Positions 22,601-35,265 of a stretch of DNA of 64,000 nt are shown piece after piece. A program made the position numbers and the translations under genes. The notes under the pieces are model-generated. The model had not been told where the DNA came from and did not search any database. It saw only the letters and a program-made list of their open reading frames with translations. Source of the DNA: Avena insularis. Lineage: Eukaryota > Streptophyta > Magnoliopsida > Poales > Poaceae. The stretch lies in the NCBI GenBank assembly GCA_023614405.1, contig CM042689.1:330064305-330128304 (forward strand). The letters are read 5' to 3'. Every line of letters begins with the position of its first letter. The stretch's first letter is position 1.

Positions 22601-23602
22601 CGGTTTACAAGTGTGTATACTATCGCCATGGTGGGGGTGAGGGAGTCATCCTTTGTTTGTATGTTGATGACATACTGATTTTCGGAACCAACCTTAATGC
22701 AATTAAGGAGGTCAAAGATTTCTTATCTCATTCCTTTGAGATGAAGGATCTGGGAGTAGCTGATGTCATCCTGAACATCAAGCTATTGAGAGATGACGAT
22801 GGTGGGATTACACTGCTTCAGTCCCACTATGTGGAAAAGATCTTGAGTCGTTTCGGGTATAGCGACATCAATTTTTCTCCTACACCGTATGATCCTAGTG
22901 TGTTGCTTCGAAAGAATCGAGGAAATGCTAGAGACCAACTAAGATACTCTCAAATCATTGGCTCGCTTATGTATTTAGCTAGTGCCACGAGACCTGACAT
23001 CACCTTTGCTGTAAGCAAACTCAGTCGATTTGTCTCAAATCCAGGAGATGATCACTGGCATGCTCTTGAGAGAGTTATGCGATATCTAAAAGGCACTGCG
23101 AGCTATGGCATACACTATACCGGGTATCCGAGGGTACTAGAGGGTTATAGTGATTCAAATTGGATATCTGATGCTGACGAGATAAAGGCCACGAGTGGAT
23201 ATGTTTTCACACTTGGTGGTGGCGTTGTTTCTTGGAAGTCTTGCAAGCAGACCATCTTAACGAGGTCAACTATGGAAGCAGAACTCACAGCACTAGACAT
23301 GGTCACTGTTGAAGCAGAGTGGCTTCGTGAAATCTTGATGGACTTACCTATGGTTGAAAAACCTATACCCGCAATTCCAATGAACTGTGATTATTAAGGT
23401 GAACAGTTCTAAGGATAATATGAAGTCCTCAAGACATGTGAAGAGGAGACTGAAATCTGTCAGGAAAATGAGAAACTCCGGAGTTATTGCATTGGATTAT
23501 ATCCAAACATCTAAAAACTTGGCAGATCCCTTCACAAAGGGTCTATCATGCAACGTGATAGAAAATGCATCGAAGGAGATGGGTATGAGACCCACAATTT
23601 GA
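19669..23602 (+). pseudogene. Copia A gag-pol (gag, protease, integrase, RT, RNase H), broken
   Basis: Blocks in order are a gag N-terminus (KPPMFEGVNYKRW) near 19700, a CCHC zinc knuckle (CHVCGDPNHWAPACP) near 20430, and the protease active site WIDTGA near 20607. Integrase follows with zinc-finger residues near 21000 and core blocks IDDST, YDRGGEYF and RSNGVAERKNRT (21240-21500). RT follows with GLKQAPKQW near 22535 and YVDDILIFG near 22660. RNase H then carries [21 protein letters not shown] and STMEAEL (23150-23290). Frame shifts occur near 19760, 20010 and 21650, and stops near 20262, 22138, 22338 and 22597. The longest intact piece is 20435-21652. It cannot supply its own replication proteins. 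Confidence 0.92.
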
Positions 23603-24162
23603 GTTTTCCACAGTGGTAAACCAATCTATGTGATTGGAGATCCCGTGAATTAGAATTGGGAGACAAGCTGTTGGTTAGCTGAGAGGAAAGTATCCCTACT
23701 TTAATAAACACCACTCCATAAAGATGCAATACTTTCCTATTCTGCACAGCAGGTTGATTTATTATCTTAATGTGTTCTAAGTGGCTTATCCTAAGCAAAG
23801 ATGTTGTCCTGCAGAACATCTTTTGAAGAACACACCTATACGAGTCTGACTATTAAAACGTCGCAGTCTATGAGAGTAGGGTGCTCTCTAATAAACTCAT
23901 GAAAGGTCATGGAGTATGACGTATAAGCTCCACCCGCGGGGAAGTCCCACGGTAGCCTAGTATCGGTCAAGATTTTTTGTGAAGCTAGGTTCGCAGCAAA
24001 CTTGCAGTTCAAGGCATAGTCCACTCTGCAAGTTGCGGCCTAGTATAACATAAAGCTCTAGGTGGAAGTTCAACTTAACAGTCTCCACTACAGTACCGGT
24101 ATATAAACAATGTTTTGGAACCAAAGGCAAACTTCATGTGCCTCTGGGATCTGGTGGGGGAT

Positions 24163-25193
24163 TGTTAGAATTTTTGCCTAAAATAGGCCCAGCCCATTTA
24201 TTATATGCCAATAAATTCCTGAAATCGTAGAGGCCCATGTGGCCCATTCATGCAAGGCAAGAGCTGGGACAAATGTTTAATCCCACATTGCTAGTTGAGT
24301 GGAGGTTGGACCAGCTTATAAGGTGAGCTCTCCTACCGCTTGGTAAAAGGATGAGAAGGAGAAGGAGAGAGTTCTACACGCGCGCTCCTCCTCCTCCTCC
24401 TTCTCGCTCGCCTCGCCTCGTCACGACGCGCGCGCGCCGCGGGTTGCGGGAATCTCGCTGAGCCGAGCTTTATTTTGCCACGCATGAATGGTATATGAAC
24501 AGATGTACAGAAGCTGAAACGTTTGCTTTGAATGGACTTTTAATACGAATTGAGTGAAGGCTGTCCGGTGGGCTGCCGCCTGTTCACTTCATCTTCCGTC
24601 CATTCGTTTCATCTTCTGCGCAGTCTGTCTACCTTCCCCTCTATGCCTATAAGAGAGAGAGATCGCGCCTCCTCTCAATTACACTGCCACACATCCTTTG
24701 CGCCTCCAGTTCTAGAGCACTGCGCTACCTAGATCTTCCCCATCCCGTCTTGCGGCGTGCACCGCGAGCCGGGACAGCAGGCCTCCGAGACCCCGCTGCT
24801 TCGAGTCCTGTACGGGAGAAGGGCGATAAGGTTTTTGGGGAGCGCTATCAGCGCGACTACTGGCTTCGTCACGGACTCTCCCACAGATAGCGACTGCGGC
24901 AACGTCTTCCCGACGAGGACTTCTTCCCCGACATCACCACCCTCTTCCTCGACGACATGGCCAACGACGGTTCCAACGCCGACGGTTCCACTTCTGCTAC
25001 TGCCGTGTATATCTTCTGTCTCAATCTTGTTCTGATCATATCCAAAGTTTTATGCCTTGCGGTTTGTTTGGTTATATGCCTTAATATGTATTCGCTATTT
25101 TACATGATTAGTATATTGCCTATTATTCTAATCATGATTTATCTAGCGTTTATTATAGATAATTCGCTTGGTAAATTGCTCTATTATTCAACA
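24163..25193 (+). repeat. 3' LTR of Copia A
   Basis: The LTR is 1031 bp (TGTTAG..CAACA). It includes the same TATA-like box (near 24647) and ATG (near 24957) as the 5' LTR. Differences from the 5' LTR concentrate in an extra GC-rich stretch near 24385-24440, showing appreciable age. Confidence 0.92.
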
Positions 25194-25198
25194 CATGC

Positions 25199-25620
25199 GC
25201 CTCTAGTATAAAAATAGGCGAGACGCATATGATAAGAATGCGCCTCCTACAATCCCTATACGGACGAAATCAAACAGCCCCAGATTATGCGAGACGCATT
25301 ATAGTCATATGCGCCTCCTATATATCAGATAGGCGAGGCGCATATGGGCAAAATGTGCCTCACATAATCTGTGTAGGCCCGAGGTGTTGGTAGGTGCTCG
25401 AATATGCGAGGCACACATATGGTCATATGCGCCTCCTATACTTGATAATATGCGAGGCGCATATGGTCATATGTGCCTCAAGTAACTTCTGCGGGCCCGG
25501 ATGGAGATAGGTGGCCGCATAGGCGAGGTGCATATTGCTATATGCGCCTCCTATAGTTTGAATTATAGGAGGCACATATTGTGCAATATGCGCCTCCTAT
25601 AATCTGACACCACCTTTTTT
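25199..25620. repeat. CACTA subterminal hairpin array
   Basis: Six or more imperfect palindromic units are spaced about 60-75 bp apart. Each contains an 'aggcgaggcgcatat' arm facing a 'atatgcgcctcctat' arm. Such dense subterminal repeats are the usual transposase-binding sites of CACTA elements. Related units reappear at about 53505-53590, across the SIRE-like insertion. The stretch 25620-25853 continues the element without a recognisable gene. Confidence 0.8.
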
Positions 25621-25853
25621 CCAGTTTTTGGTACAAGGAGTCAACTACCACCCCATTCACTTGTCTCACTTCTTCCTCCTCCACCAAGACAAATCTCGTC
25701 GCCCCCTCCTATTATGTCAAGAAGGGCAAGAAGACAACCATTGTCAAGAAACGCTAGAGCGCTCTGACCATTGTCAAGAACCGTCGTGTGTGTGTGGCCT
25801 ACTATTATGTATCAAAACATTCATAATTATCATTTTTTGTATGTTATAATATT

Positions 25854-27429
25854 TGAAAGTGTAAGATGGTTAACCTAGAGGGGGTGAATAGGTTTTCTTT
25901 ATAATCTTTTGCAAGTGTTAGGCTTTGCGCAATATAAGTGAGCCTAAATGCAAACTAGGTGAGGCAACCTAGATGATGTACAAGATACTTCAAGCTCGAA
26001 GGTTATCACAAGGTAAGAAACAAAAGTAAGAGATCGGTTAAGGAATAACCGAAGCACGCGGATACGAAGATGTATTCCCGTGTTCACCACCTTTGGGAAA
26101 GGGGCTACGTCACGTTAGAGAGGTGTGAGGTTCCACGAAGGATTCCTCACGCGCCATGAAGGCTCACCTTCTTCTCCGAGCCTATCTGTGAGACCCTGGC
26201 GTATGGCTCAATAGGATTGATAGGAAACCCATACCAACAAGTTGCAACTTCTTTTTCGGAAGCTCATTCGAAAAGAACTCTAAGGTTAAGCGTGCTTGGC
26301 CTAGAGCAATTCTAGGATGGGTGATCGACCGGGAAGTGGGTACCGGGTGCGTACGAGTGAGGACAAAGTGCGCAGAAAAGACTAGTGTTGGTCTGTGGGG
26401 TTAGTCTAGAGATCCTATTGAGCTTCCAGAAGTGACAGCCGTTGGTCCGAAGTGACCGGGGGTGTGACACTATCCCACGAAGGAATAGCTCACTTACTTG
26501 TGGTAGACTTTAAGGTAGTCTCCAAACCCTCATAAACTTTCCACGGAGCAAATCACAAGCCGAATGCCTCCGGGCGACCCTAGCCGCCTAGGGTTTCCCA
26601 CAAACCCAAGAGAAACAAGCTAACTCGATGAACTCAAAGGGAATGAACTTTGGCTTGGTGGAAACATAGATCAGGACCTCCTCTTCCTTTCTACCAAAGG
26701 GATTTGGATTTGGTTGGGTAGAATGGGAGATCCTCAAGCTTTTGTGTTTCAACAATGGGGGAGAGAGAGAGAGCTTCAAGAAATGATATGAACTGAATGC
26801 CTAACATGCTCAAGCTAGAAGAAGGGATATTTATACTCAAGGAGAAAAACTAACCGTTTTAAGCCAAAAACGCAAGGTCCAGTTTTAAGTTCGGTTGGAC
26901 CGGTTTACACACCGGACAGTCCGGTCCTCAGCCCAGAAAACCGGACTGAAACCGAAACTGCTCTCAGTACCCAGACTCGGATAGATCCGGAGTGAGTAAA
27001 CTGGAAAACCCGGTTTGTTTTCGGATTTCCGATCCTGACACCGGACGATCCGGTCTGGGAGCCGGTCCAACCTGTCTGAAAACCGGATCTACGAAAAAGG
27101 GCTTTGATGGATAGGATTTCTTCTCTTCTCTCTTTGGTGATGGATTAGGTAGGAGAAAGGGATGTGTATAAGGCTTAGGTGATCATCCCCAACAAGCTCA
27201 TCGAGAGAACCCCTCTTAATAGTGCGGATCTCCTAACCGGACTCAAATTATATAAAAAGGGAAAACTCCGGTGCGAAGCTTCGTTATAAAAATGGGGGAG
27301 GGGGTCTCTGATAACCTTTCATCACAGCATCGGACTAGAACCTATGTAAGACACTAGAAGTAGCATTAGTCCACTCTAACCATGGTGTCATTATCAACCA
27401 AAAATAGTATAGGGTAAAATACCCTTTCA
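25854..27429 (-). repeat. 3' LTR of SIRE-like element (contains Cassandra LTR)
   Basis: The LTR is 1576 bp, of which 288 bp are the Cassandra insertion plus its target duplication. The remaining 1288 bp match the 1284-bp partner LTR closely. It contains CCGG-rich blocks (about 26880-27085) in which 'accggac' and 'ggtccggt' recur. Confidence 0.93.
26187..26469 (+). mobile_element. Solo LTR of a Cassandra TRIM with embedded 5S rRNA segment
   Basis: The 283-bp insert starts TGTGAGACC and ends GTGTGACA. It is flanked by CTATC at 26182-26186 and 26470-26474, and is absent from the partner LTR at the same place. Inside, about 26285-26338, the blocks 'gttaagcgtgcttgg', 'taggatgggtga' and 'ccgggaagt' are those of plant 5S rRNA, including the internal polymerase III control region. 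A 5S segment inside a small LTR is the hallmark of Cassandra elements. The internal region and second LTR are gone, as expected after LTR-LTR recombination. Confidence 0.9.
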
Positions 27430-27446
27430 ATCTCCCCCTTTTTGGT
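27430..27446 (-). other. Polypurine tract of SIRE-like element
   Basis: The minus strand reads aaaaagggggagat directly before the 3' LTR. This is the usual second-strand priming site of the reverse-transcription cycle. Confidence 0.85.
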
Positions 27447-28059
27447 TGGCGATGACAAACCGAGCTAGAGTTCTCAAGGATATTATAAACAACAGTAGAC
27501 ATAGTCATAACATAATATAAATATCCATGGTTCACACACATAGCACAAACTTGTCCAATAGACGGAAAGAAAGCAGATAGTTCATACATAAAGCGAAGGG
27601 GAAAGCACAATACCATAAGAAGAAATGAGAAAGCAAGGGGCATTGTGCTAACGACGAACCCCAGAAAACCCCGACAAGGAACCCGTAGATAACTAATAGA
27701 ACTCTACTCTTCTCCCCCATTGGCATCGAGACACCAAAAAGGAAGAGGAGGAGAGCGATGCTAACGCAGCCCAACTAGAAGAACGGCGGAGGAGGAGGCC
27801 GAGGTGGGACATCTTCCTCTTCAGAGTACTCGTCACTATCAGCATCATCATCATTGTCCTCCTCATCATCATGACCCTAAGCAGAGGGACCACCGGGACC
27901 ACTGTGAGTAAACTGACCGGGGAAGTAGCCATAGAACATAGCATCATCAAGAGGCGGCATCTCATAGTTGACATAAGGGGCACGGGCCATCTCAGGACCA
28001 TCTGGTGGAGGAGTGACATTCTGGGTCGTAAGATACTCATTGTGGCGGTGCCTAGTCTC

Positions 28060-29201
28060 CTAGCTCAACTCCAAAGCCTTGTGACCCACATCATAGGTAG
28101 AACGGCACATCTGGAAGAGCCTCTTGAAAAACTTGGCAGCACCACCCTTAGGTCTTGGGTGAGAGGAGGGCTCACCAACAGAACGACGAGAACCAGCCCG
28201 AGTAGAAAACAATGGCCGAGGATCATGAGCAGCTTTGGTGTGGTGCTCAGGAGGCCACATCCCAGGGACATCAGGAGTGTGGGCACGGAGACAAAGATTA
28301 AGCATTTCTTGTTCCTCGCGCTCGCCCACCATCACACCAGGCGGCACCACCCGATTGAGCAGCTTCTGAACATACGCACAGAAAGTGGGAGTCATCCTGT
28401 CCAAAGCAGCCCGCCGCAGCTCACAGTACACAAAGTCACATCCATCAATCTTCCTCAGCCGATCAGGGTGACAGTAGCACAACAAGTTGGAAAAATACCC
28501 ATGGCAAGAGTCTCAGCAGGCTTGACCTTCTCACTGTGAATACATAAGCCTCCTCCTCTACCGGTGTAGCCCATGACATCGACCAAATCAGCATAAGTAG
28601 CCTGAAAATGCCGCGTGCCAGTCATCCAAGTCATAGTGCGATCCTCATCATCATGAAAATAGACTGTGCAAAAGAACTGACGGATGAAGTCGGGGTAATA
28701 GTCCTCCTTGAGACAAACGAGGTCGAACAGATCCATTTTCCTCAAAGCTTCATCAACATAGAAGTAATCAGAGGCTGCATACATATTGAACCACTCCAGA
28801 TTGAGAGCTTGAATGTGGCCACAAGGAGTGACCCGGAACTGAGTGTAAATGTGATCCCACATCATAGCCTGAGTCTCAGTCCAAAATTTCTTGTCAGATC
28901 CTTTATAGGTGCGTTGCTTGAAGCGATAGGGATTCTGCTTACAGAGAGCCCGGTACTGACCAATCTCCATACCCTTTAGATTTTGACAAGGCACATCCTC
29001 AGCCTCGGCCTGAGAAGCTTGATGCTTACCCCTGTTAGCTTTGAGTTTGATGCGCCCAGAGAGAGCGCTACCCTCAGGCTCAAGCTGCACAGACTGAGTG
29101 TTGCGACGAGCCCGCTTAATCATGTTAGCTACCTCGGGCACATACTCACTATCAGGCACATACTCATCACCAGCAGAATCAGCATCTTCACCCGAGGACA
29201 T
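28060..29201 (-). pseudogene. Extra ORF downstream of RNase H in SIRE-like element
   Basis: An open frame of 248 codons (28455-29201) begins MSSGEDADSAGDEYVPDSEY. It shows blocks such as LCKQNPYRFKQRTY, ALNLEWFNMYAASDYFY and DLVDVMGYTGRGGGL. A frame shift near 28485 leads to a second piece (28060-28485) with LRRAALDRMTPTFCAYVQKL. From memory this resembles the 'putative plant transposon protein' domain found in grass retroelements. Its place after RNase H is where SIRE-lineage elements keep a third ORF, sometimes called envelope-like. I see no clear signal peptide or membrane segment. Function is unknown. The acidic, low-complexity tail at 27770-27880 may be its C-terminus. Confidence 0.65.
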
Positions 29202-29209
29202 GGCTTCCC

Positions 29210-30135
29210 GTGAAGGAAGGCACCAAGGAGCCCTTGAGGAAGAAGAACACTAAAAAGCTCCCGAACCACCGCGAGATGAAGAAATTCCTTTGGTGAAAAA
29301 CCTCCAAAAGTCCTTCCTCACGAAATGGTGGCCCGATCTATGGATCCTAGGGGTGGAATTACCCTAGGAGAGGAGGGTAGGGTGGGGGGCGAAAATGGAG
29401 GAGGAGGGGTCGGGGGAAGTGAAGGGGAACTGTGGGAGGGAGGGGGAGCAGGGAGAAGAGGGAGAAAAGAAAAAAAAACAGATCTGAAAACTCGGTTTTA
29501 AGTCCGGTTGAACCGAGATCCAAACCGAAGGACCCAGTCCACAGGTCGGAAACCCGGATGCCAACCGGAAAACTAATCAGACACGAGATTCGGATAGACC
29601 CGGTATAGTATAACTGGATTTTCTGGTTCTGGTCCGGTGTTCCGATGCTGGCACCGGGCGGTCCGGTCTGGGAGCCGGTTCAACCGGGCCAAAAACCGAA
29701 CAACAGGATTTTCTTTTCTTTTCGAGGATGGCATGTGCATGTAGAGGAAGATAGTAGACTCCAAAAGGGTAGAGGAAGCAGGTGATCTAGGCATGCCTAT
29801 TGGAAAGAACCAATTTCAACCTCACAAATAGCAACAATAGGCATGATTCGAGGATATCAAGCGCTAGAGGAAGATCAAACTCAGAGAGCCTCAAGATGGA
29901 AACCATTGAAAATCAAAGGAGGCTAGGAGGTTGTGGGGGATTTCTCCCCCTATGTTTAAGCACATGTGTCATGGCGCCTCAAAGATAGATGCTTGGACTC
30001 ATATCATGACATGAGATCAATTTATGTTGCACACATAGGTATGCATCAAACCAAGACATGGTAAGATGGCTATCCCTACATGTGATGCGCATCTAGTCTA
30101 CATAGCATGTTAAGAGCAAGAATATAGTGCAAGAA
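29210..30135. other. Noncoding spacer of SIRE-like element
   Basis: The stretch lies between pol and the extra ORF. It contains a CCGG-rich patch (29500-29700) similar in style to the patches in the LTRs, and no recognisable gene. Confidence 0.5.
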
Positions 30136-30140
30136 GCAAA

Positions 30141-33100
30141 TCAATCCAAGTTTTGGGGATCTAGGATACCGAGTTCTCGCCTCAACATGACAAACCAGGC
30201 TTCATCCAAAGGCTTCGTGAAGATATCGGCCAATTGGAACATCGTACCCACATGAGTGAGATTGATATCACCATTTGCGACATGGTCACGTAGGAAGTGG
30301 TGGCGATTGTCAATATGTTTGGTGCGGCAATGTTGGACGGGGTTGTTGGCGATCTTTATTGCTCTTTCATTGTCACATAGAAGAGGCACCGTACCAAGAG
30401 ACACACCATAGTCTTTCAAGGTTTGCCTCATCCATAACAATTGAACACAACAAGATGCCGCTGATATGTATTCGACTTCGGCGGTGGATAGGGCTGTGGA
30501 GTTTTGTTTCTTGGAAGACCAACTCACCAACGACCGACCAATAAATTGGCAAGCCCCAGAGGTTGATTTCTGGTCAACCTTATCACCTACCCAATCGGCA
30601 TCCGAATAGCCAACAAGCTCAAAGGTTGACCCCTTTGGATACCAAAGCCTGAGAGTAGGAGTGAGAACAAGGTACCTAAAAATCCGTTTGACCGCCATCA
30701 AGTGGCACTCCTTGGGAGAGGATTGAAAACGAGCACACATTCCTACACTTAACATGATATCCGGCCTAAAAGCACAAAGGTAGAGCAAGGAACCAATCAT
30801 AGAACGATATACCTTTTGATCCACGTCCTTCTCACCTACTCCAAGGCCAAGTTATCCATTTAGTGGCATGGGTGTCTTCATGGGATTAGCCTTGTCCATC
30901 TCGAACTTATTGAGCATATCCTTAATGTACTTCTCTTGAGAGATGAAAGTGCCATGATGAAGTTGCTTTATGATGAAGCCTAGAAAGAACTTCAACTCCC
31001 CCATCATGGACATCCTAAATTTCATAGTCATCAACTCGACAAAAGCTTTGTTATGAGATTCGTTAGTTCCACCAAAGATAGTATCATCAACATATATTTG
31101 AACAATAAATAAGCCACCCCCTTTAACCCGTTTGGTGAAAAGGGTGGAATCGAACTTACCCACGCTAAACCCATCCATGAGTAGAAAATCCCTAAGGTGC
31201 TCATACCAAGCACGAGGAGCTTGCTTTAGTCCGTAGAGAGCCTTATGGAGTAGATACACATGGTTGGGATAGCGTGTGTTTTCGAAACCCGGGGGTTGAG
31301 CTACATATGCAACCTCTTTCAAGGGACAATTAAGAAATGCACTTTTCACATCCATTTGATAAAGCTTGAAGTTATGGAAAGATGCATAAGCAAGCAAGAG
31401 ACGAATAGCTTCAAGACGAGCAACGGGCGCAAAGGTGTCCTCATAGTCAATACCTTCTATTTGGGCATACCCTTGCGCCACTAACCTTACTTTGTTCCTC
31501 GTGACGACCCTGTTCTCATCTTGCTTGTTTTTGAACACCCACTTGGTCCCAATAACATTGATGCGATGATCTTTAGGCCTCTCCACTAGAGACCATACTT
31601 CATTGCGGGTGAAACACTCGAGTTCTTCTTGCATGGCAATGACCCAATCCGGATCCTCCAAAGCCTCATGAACCTTAAGGGGCTCAAAGTTGGACACAAA
31701 AGCATGATGCCCACAAAAGGTTGTGAGGTTCTTATTCTTGGCACGGGTCTCGATCCCTCTTGATATGCTTCCAAGGATATTGTTGACTTGAAGACCACTT
31801 GCAATGGAGGCGGCCTTAATCTTCCGAATAGTACCTTCATGATCAACAAATTCATCTTTTGAGGGGCCTTGATCATTGACACCATCTTGAGATGGATGTT
31901 GATCTTCTACTTGGTCTTTCTCAAGGGTTTGAGGGCTTGGTTCTTGTTCTTCGGTTTGCATGGCATCATGAGACAGATGTTGATCTTGTGATGCATTTGA
32001 TGGCTCAACTTGGGTAGAGCTTGGCTCTTCTTGAGTTGAGCTTGATTCTCCCCCATCATCTTGTTGAACATGAATGTGAGACTCGGTGGGGAAGATGTGC
32101 CCAATACCCATCAACTTGATGACTTGAGAAGAATCACCATCTCCTACATCACGAGAAGAAACTTGCCCCTCATGGGGGCCATTATTCTCCAAAAACTCCA
32201 CGTCACAAGATACTTCAACACAACCATTGGTCTTGTTGTAGTATCTATAGGCGTGAGATTTTTCCGCATAACCAACAAAAATACCCTCTATAGTTCTAGA
32301 TTCGAATTTACCGAGCTTTTCCTTTTTGTTCTTGACGAGGAACTTGCAACCAAAGACACGGAAGTAGTTGACGTTGGGCTTCTTACTTGTGAGAATCTCA
32401 TATGGAGTCATGTCAAAGGGAGCACAGAGGAAGAGCTAGTTCGTGTAGTGGACCGCGGTAGCAATAGCTTCTCCCCAAAAATTGTGAGGGGACTTGAATT
32501 CACTCAACATTGTTCTTGACATCTCAATGATTGTCCGGTTCTTCCTTTCAACAACACCATTTTGTTGAGGGGTATAAGGAGCTGAGAATTCATGCTTGAT
32601 CCCCTCATCTTCAACAAATTCTTGCATGGTGTAGTTCTTGAACTCGGTGCCATTGTCGGTTCTAATAGTCTTGATCTCCACACCATGAGTATGTTGAGCT
32701 TGCTTGGCAAAGATCATGAATTCCTTGAAGGTCTCATCCTTCGTCTTGAGAAGAAAGACCCAAGTATACCTTGAGTAATCATCAACAATGACAAGACCAT
32801 ATCTTCTTCCACCAAGAGAGACATATGTCGAAGGCCCGAAGAGATCCAAATGGAGCAGTTCCAAGGGTCTTGACGTGTCCACCTTGGTAACGGAAGGATG
32901 ATGCTTCCCAATTTGCTTTCCTGAAATGCATGCACTACACACACGATCTTTCTCAAAGGAGATACTGGTTAGTCCAATAATATGCTCACCCTTTAGGAGT
33001 AGATTGAGATTTCTCATGTTGACATGGCCTAGGCGACGATGCCAAAGCCATCCCTTTTCAGCCTTGGCCATTAGACATGTAGGAAGAGATTGGCTCTCTT

Positions 33101-33440
33101 TCGAGAGGTCAACCACATAAAGGTCATCTTCCACGTGTCCAATGAGAACCAAGCTGAGATCATCACCCCTAAAGACCTTCACAAAAGTTCTAGAGAAATA
33201 GGAGTCATAGCAGGCATCCGCGAGATGTTTAATAGAAAGCAAGTTGTAACCAAGGTTTTCAACATGTAGGACGGTCTCAAGAGTCAAAACCTTGGAAATT
33301 ACCAACTTACCATAACCTAGTACCTTTCCTTTAGAGTTATCTCCAAAATTTATGCTTGACGTTGAGTTGACATCGTGAATGAATTGGTCAAGCCCACTCC
33401 TACCTCCGGTCATGTGATTGGTGCATCCACTATCAAACAC
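30141..33440 (-). pseudogene. SIRE-like pol: protease, integrase, RT, RNase H
   Basis: One continuous minus-strand frame runs from about 33440 to 30141 with only two nonsense codons (near 32436 and 30850). Visible blocks are protease FDSGCTNHMTG at the start, then integrase zinc-finger residues (WHRRLGHVN, then CSACISGKQ) and core blocks VDDYSRYTWV, TDNGTEF and PQQNGVVERKNRT. RT follows with QMDVKSAFLN, YGLKQAPRAWY and YVDDTIFGGT, and RNase H with SDADWVGD, STSGACQF, STAEVEYI and DNERAIKI. Domain order is that of Copia. It is close to intact, so the insertion is fairly recent or decay has been mild. Confidence 0.93.
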
Positions 33441-33475
33441 CCATTTTGATCCATCGGAGGCATAACCCTACAAAA

Positions 33476-35265
33476 TCAATTCTTTGATTTAGGAACCCAT
33501 TGAGTAATGGGTCCCCTAGCATTAGCAACAAGATCCTTAGGTACCCAAATTGAGTACCACCTATAAGCATAACCATTTCGAGGGCCAACATATTTGGCAT
33601 ATACATATCCTTGAGTGCTCTTACAAAGCACATAGGAAGGATTAGACTTTCCCGCATACTTGTGATTGGGATTGCCCCTCATGGCTCCCCCATTCACCAC
33701 ATTCCTTTTTTACTTGGTCAACCACCTTGTCACCTTCTTTTACAAAGGTTATCTTCTTTGGTGGAATGGCATTACTCGTGTTGTTCTTTGGATCAAAGCC
33801 AACACCTTCCTTGGAAATTCTCGTCTTTTGATGGGATAGATCTCATCTAGGATCTTTCCCTTGGAGGTAGGTGCACGACGCTCTTTCTCAAGTTGCTCTT
33901 TCAACTTATTATTTTCCTCAATGAGGTGAGCTTGATCAAATGTAGAGTTAGAGGTACAAGAATATTTTCAACTATAATTGGATCCTTCAATGTACCAAGA
34001 GCCTTCTCATAGGACACCCAAAGTTGATCATGGTTCTCTCCAAGTTTTATGAGCTCACGCTTGACAAGCAAACTAGCCTTCTCAAGGTGCTCAAGGTCCT
34101 TGGTAAGATAAGCATGAGAAACTTCAAGCTCTTTCTTTGAGGCATCAAGCTCTTGGGACAATGAGTTAGCCCTATCAATACTGTCTATGTCTTTTGCTTT
34201 ATCAATTTCAAAGATTTCAGTTTGTAGTTTAAGAAAAGAATTGGTATTCTTTTCCTCACAAAGCTCTTGCTCAAGAAGATTGAATCTTCGTTTCTCATCA
34301 TCAATATGAGATTCCAAGCTATCAATGGCCTCATCGCGTGAGCTAACGAGTTCCATTAATTGCTTGACTCTAGCACGAGCAATGGGAGGAAGAGACTTCA
34401 TGATAGCATACATTTATTTTATATATTCTTTACCAAATTCATCATTATCACTATCACTATCATGGTCACTCTCAAGATCATCCAAGACACTAGATAGGGA
34501 TGGAGGAGAGACAATTACCTTGGAGCTTCTTGCCATAAGACAAGAGCCGGTGATCTTGGGAATAGGAGAACTCTCGATGTAGTCCTTGGAGTAGTCGTAG
34601 GTGAGAGGTGAACCGGGTTCGACATATGTCAAACCGGTCACACCCACCACTTTCTCCTTATCCCCACACTCCACGTCAGACTCGTCCTTGGAGCTCCTTG
34701 CCATGAGGCAAGTGGCGGTGACCTTGGGGTTAGGAGAGTCGTCGGTGTAGTCCTTGGTGTAGTCATAAGTGAAGAGAGACCTGGGTTTGGCAAAGGCCAA
34801 ACCGGCCACTCCAACCACCTTCTCTTCATCCTCTTCCTCATTTCCAGATATGTATTCTTGGCCTAGGAAGCCCTTACCATCATGCCTATTGTTCCTCTTG
34901 TATCTTTCATTGATGGGGTTGGGCTTCAATCTTGGTTTGGCACCTTCTTCATACTTAGGCTTGTCAAGCCTCTTCTCATATGGACACTTGTCGGCAAAAT
35001 GGGTTGCCTCATCACAATTGTAGCACGTCCTATTCTTCTCACTTGATCCCATTGAGCTTCTCCTTCTTCGAAACTTCATGTTCTTGGTGAAGAGAGCGAG
35101 TTGAGAGAGCATAACATCAACTCCATCAACATCGCTATCTTCATCACTAGCAACATCTTCTTGCACTTGCTTGGCCTTTAATGCTAGAGAGTGGGAAGAC
35201 CCAATAGCACGGTTGATCTCCTTGATCTTTTGCCCTTCATCCGCCAAGTTATCTGTGGCAACTAG
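33476..35265 (-). pseudogene. SIRE-like gag, C-terminal part
   Basis: This continues the gag reading after the nested Gypsy. The CCHC zinc knuckle CYNCDEATHFADKCPYE lies near 35000. Acidic linkers follow, then a long Glu/Lys/Leu-rich coiled-coil segment (33901-34413) and the conserved block YVGPRNGYAYRWYSIWVPKDL (near 33550-33600). One stop (34412) and frame shifts (near 33890 and 33460) break it. A long gag with a coiled coil is typical of the SIRE lineage. Confidence 0.88.

Larger units (their letters stand above)
18643..25193 (+). mobile_element. Copia LTR retrotransposon A (complete, degenerate)
   Basis: The ends are TG..CA with matching LTRs (18643-19648 and 24163-25193) and a perfect 5-bp target duplication CATGC (18638-18642, 25194-25198). 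Domain order gag, protease, integrase, RT, RNase H is Copia. A polypurine tract 'ggtggggga' (about 24153-24161) precedes the 3' LTR. No usual tRNA primer site with TGG follows the 5' LTR. The reading frame has several shifts and stops, so it is not autonomous now. It sits in the left part of the CACTA element. Confidence 0.93.

Noticed and set aside
25620..25853. Short Lys-rich reading frames between the hairpin array and the SIRE-like LTR
   Set aside because: Frames are short and low-complexity with no transposase motif. Treated as CACTA internal remnant.
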